Assembly (NCBI GenBank): GCA_021847625.1
Contig: JAJZQK010000147.1
Location: 1 to 7,487 of the forward strand
Length of the DNA: 7,487 bases
Reading direction: 5' to 3'
From: Chloroflexota bacterium
GTDB lineage: Bacteria; Chloroflexota; FW602-bin22; JAMCYS01
Made by a program: the position numbers and the translations under genes. Numbering within the stretch: position 1 is the stretch's first letter; each line of letters opens with the position of its first letter. This document shows, in pieces, positions 5,896-7,487 of this stretch. The notes under the pieces were generated by a model. That model worked only from the letters and a program-made list of their open reading frames with translations, was not told the origin of the DNA and searched no databases.

Positions 5896-5929
5896 AGAAG
5901 CGGTCCCGTGTTGCCGGGGCCGCTTCTTT
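5896..5929 (+). terminator. Terminator of the parA-RHH operon
   Basis: A 13-bp stem, AGAAGCGGTCCCG (5896-5908) with CGGGGCCGCTTCT (5915-5927) including one G-T pair and a 6-base loop, followed by TT. The stem is strong and ends in a T-rich strand, but the U tail is short. It fits as the end of the parA operon. Confidence 0.7.
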
Positions 5930-6050
5930 GCGTCAACCGAGGGGCGCCCTGCCGTCGCCGAGGGGAGATACACGCGGACGGGCGCTGCGTACGCGGCTTC
6001 CATGATAACCGGAGGACCTGTCGCGGCCCGGCGGGTCGCGGCTGGCAGAC
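5930..6050. other. GC-rich spacer between terminator and main array
   Basis: No gene, RNA or clear repeat is seen. It holds one ATAC (5968) and one GTAC (5989), neither in the register of the arrays on either side. Confidence 0.5.
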
Positions 6051-6518
6051 GTAGAACTGCATAAAAGCATAGCAGTGTGGACAAAGGGGCGTGTGAAACA
6101 ATGGGCATACGGACGACCATAAGTACAGAGGTACAGCCCGCCAACAGGACACACGTATAAGAGTACAGGTATACCGAAGTACATATGCACTGTAGGACAG
6201 ACGTCCTACAATACGAACGAATGTAAGGGCCAACGTACAGCCGCGTATACGGACGGATAGATTATTGCCCTCCTGTAACTTTGTACGTAAGGCTTAGCCT
6301 ATAGAAGCATTGCTGTTGTCATATACGCCTAGTGGGAGGTAAGTCTGTACCTGTACACTAACGTACCTCAGGACAACAGGGCAAGAGTACAACATGGCAG
6401 GCCTATATATGCACTGCTCTGCCATCGATTCCTTGGCGGGGGAGGAATTACGCCACATCCGGGCCCGTCGCCGCGCCGCGACCGGAAATAGAATAGAAGT
6501 GCAGCATAACACACGTAC
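6051..6518 (+). repeat. Long RTAY tetramer array on an 8-bp pitch (candidate centromere / parS-like region)
   Basis: Exact GTAC, ATAC or GTAT boxes occur at 6107, 6123, 6131, 6155, 6163, 6171, 6179, 6211, 6235, 6283, 6323, 6347, 6363, 6387 and 6515. All these positions are equal modulo 8, so boxes are 4 bp long with 4-bp spacers. Many intervening in-phase slots hold one-mismatch forms, for example GGAC at 6147, 6195, 6251 and 6371, GCAC at 6187, GTCC at 6203, GTAA at 6275 and 6339, and from 6051 GTAG, GCAT and GTGT. Ten of eleven GTAC copies are in phase. The densest part is 6107-6238; the boxes thin out after 6387. Spacers are not conserved apart from a frequent leading A. The segment has no credible gene. 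By analogy with ParG and other RHH partition proteins, whose sites are short boxes at 7-9 bp pitch, it is best read as binding sites for the RHH protein. Confidence 0.75.
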
Positions 6519-6935
6519 AAGCTGACAGATAGAACAACTCATCCTCCTGGCCGTGCAGACTCCCTGCCGCGGGGTCGGTGAGGGCACCGGTCGCCCCGCG
6601 GCCGCTCTGAGAATGGACCACTAATCCAGCCGTAGGGGCGCCATTTCGGCGTGAGGGCTGGACTTCGTGCCGGCGGCGGGCAGTGACGGTAGGCAGGGCA
6701 GGCGGGAGAATGTTCGTCTGTACTCGCGATCCGGTGTCAGGCCCCGCAGGCAGGCAACCCTCGGCGGCCGTTGGGCCCGACGATCGGTGGGCCCAGGCCG
6801 TGCCCGCTTGCACTGCGAGGGGGGCTTCGTTCGACCTCGGCCGCCCCAAGCCGAACTCGCCAGTGGAACCCTCGCCACGCGCAGACCCGTCGGTCGCGCT
6901 TCTCGGGCCAGGCCACCGCCGGGTAGTCGGGCACC

Positions 6936-6982
6936 CTGGCCGATGGCCAGCACGCCTGGCGAAAGAGATGATCTCGCCAGGC
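6936..6982. repeat. Two adjacent inverted repeats
   Basis: CTGGCC-GAT-GGCCAG (6936-6950) is followed at once by a perfect 9-bp dyad, GCCTGGCGA (6954-6962) with TCGCCAGGC (6974-6982). No T run follows on either strand, so a terminator role is not supported. Function unknown. Confidence 0.5.
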
Positions 6983-7246
6983 GCCCGCCGAGGCCAGATC
7001 CGCCCTTTTGCGGCCCTCGGCGCCAGCTGACGCTCACCTGGTCTTCACTGTAATGGCCAAAATGCGCCCTCAAAACGCGCAAAGGACCTTGGGGGACCTA
7101 AAGACCAAAAGAAAGCCCATTTTCGACCTCTGGAAGGCATGCTTGGAGGCCTGGGCCGGTCCCCTCCGCGATCAAGCGTTCCGCTTCATCCGTGTCCTCC
7201 GGAAGCGCAGTGTAATGACAGCAGTTACGCGGTGGGAGCCGGATCA

Positions 7247-7313
7247 ACCGCGGAGGGCGCTGAGAAAAGGGAGAATGTCAGATCCCTTCCGTCTCCTCCG
7301 CGTTCTCCGCGGT
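7247..7313. repeat. Imperfect inverted repeat, CCGCGGAG-type intergenic element
   Basis: ACCGCGGAGGGCGCTGAG (7247-7264) matches the reverse complement of 7296-7313 (ACCGCGGAGAACGCGGAG) at 15 of 18 positions. A related CCTCCGCG-containing stretch lies nearby at about 7163-7200. It resembles dispersed intergenic repeat elements of the CTCCGCGTTCTCCGCGGTG kind that recur in some bacterial genomes; dispersal cannot be tested in one window. Confidence 0.5.
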
Positions 7314-7418
7314 GAAAACCCGTCTACCGCGTAAGTCCTGCAGATGACCCACGGGGGTGTAACCCAGCCGCGATGCCCTCACCCCTCACCGGGACCCACC
7401 CCTTCCAGCGCGGCACCC

Positions 7419-7455
7419 AAACGGCCCCTAACACACGGCAGGGTGTTAGGGGCCG
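7419..7455 (-). terminator. Perfect 13-bp hairpin, possible terminator for a minus-strand gene beyond the window
   Basis: CGGCCCCTAACAC (7422-7434) and GTGTTAGGGGCCG (7443-7455) form a perfect 13-bp stem with an 8-base loop. On the minus strand it is followed by TTTGGG, a short T run; on the plus strand by AATCC. It may end a gene entering from the right on the minus strand. The tail is weak. Confidence 0.45.
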
Positions 7456-7487
7456 AATCCGTGGATAACCCGCGCCGCCCGTGGGTA

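Larger units (their letters stand above)
6519..7487. other. Long stretch without a convincing gene
   Basis: Open frames exist on both strands because of the high GC content, but their products are Arg/Pro/Gly-rich, lack recognisable motifs and overlap each other. The longest on the plus strand (7008-7334) ends within a dyad repeat and has no clear ribosome site. No tRNA, rRNA or transposase remnant is recognised. What can be seen are inverted repeats, listed separately. A single DnaA-box-like nonamer on the minus strand (TTATCCACG, 7460-7468, one mismatch) stands alone. Confidence 0.5.

Noticed and set aside
6107..6518. CRISPR array
   Set aside because: Only 4-bp boxes recur, at 8-bp pitch; there are no 25-40-bp repeats with unique spacers and no cas genes.
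5848..6587. Several minus-strand frames of 85-116 codons across the RTAY array
   Set aside because: Products rich in Cys, Arg and Ser without any domain; they overlap each other and the terminator, and the 8-bp periodicity is not a coding period.
6621..7082. Long open frame on the minus strand, with competing frames on the plus strand over the same bases
   Set aside because: Arg/Pro/Gly-rich, low-complexity products on both strands at once and no start signal; typical of non-coding GC-rich DNA.
7008..7334. 108-codon open frame on the plus strand
   Set aside because: No recognisable motif, no clear ribosome site, and its 3' end runs through an inverted repeat. GC-rich sequence produces such frames by chance.
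7460..7468. DnaA box and hence a replication origin beside parA
   Set aside because: One nonamer with one mismatch, no cluster, no AT-rich unwinding region and no dnaA or dnaN; most likely chance.

Overview
The window looks like bacterial chromosome with a moderately high GC content. It carries housekeeping genes (smpB, ssrA, a ctpA-type protease) with clear sigma70-type promoters, and next to them a restriction-modification-like module and a ParA partition locus. The sequence alone does not fix the phylum. Nothing in it is strain-diagnostic, so I make no firm taxonomic call.

Layout. (1) 1-1988, plus strand: the 3' part of a COG1743/DUF1156-type adenine DNA methyltransferase, followed at once by a gene with a PD-(D/E)XK nuclease motif. 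They look like one operon and probably a defence (restriction) module. (2) 1989-2164: a short convergent spacer with two hairpins. (3) 2165-3007, minus strand: a complete tmRNA gene (ssrA) and smpB, the two partners of trans-translation. The smpB promoter predicts a leaderless mRNA. The restriction genes lie against the 3' end of ssrA, a classical integration site for genomic islands. (4) 3167-4438, minus strand: a secreted or membrane-anchored S41 C-terminal processing protease. (5) 4610-5929, plus strand: a strong promoter, a Soj-like ParA ATPase, an overlapping small ribbon-helix-helix (RHH) protein, and a terminator, transcribed divergently from ctpA. (6) 5930-7487: about 1.55 kb without a convincing gene.

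The most interesting signal is downstream of parA and the RHH gene. From about 6051 to 6518 the tetramer RTAY (mostly GTAC, also ATAC and GTAT) recurs in one 8-bp register. By hand count, 10 of 11 GTAC, 4 of 5 ATAC and 1 of 3 GTAT copies between 6107 and 6518 fall in the same phase. A second, shorter GTAT/ATAC array with the same 8-bp pitch lies at 5802-5869, straight after the RHH gene. Tetramer boxes separated by 4-bp spacers are the architecture known for centromeres and operators of RHH partition proteins such as ParG. I therefore read the segment as a ParA / RHH adaptor / centromere cassette with what may be an undescribed centromere sequence. It sits on a segment with housekeeping genes and could be chromosomal or a remnant of an integrated element.
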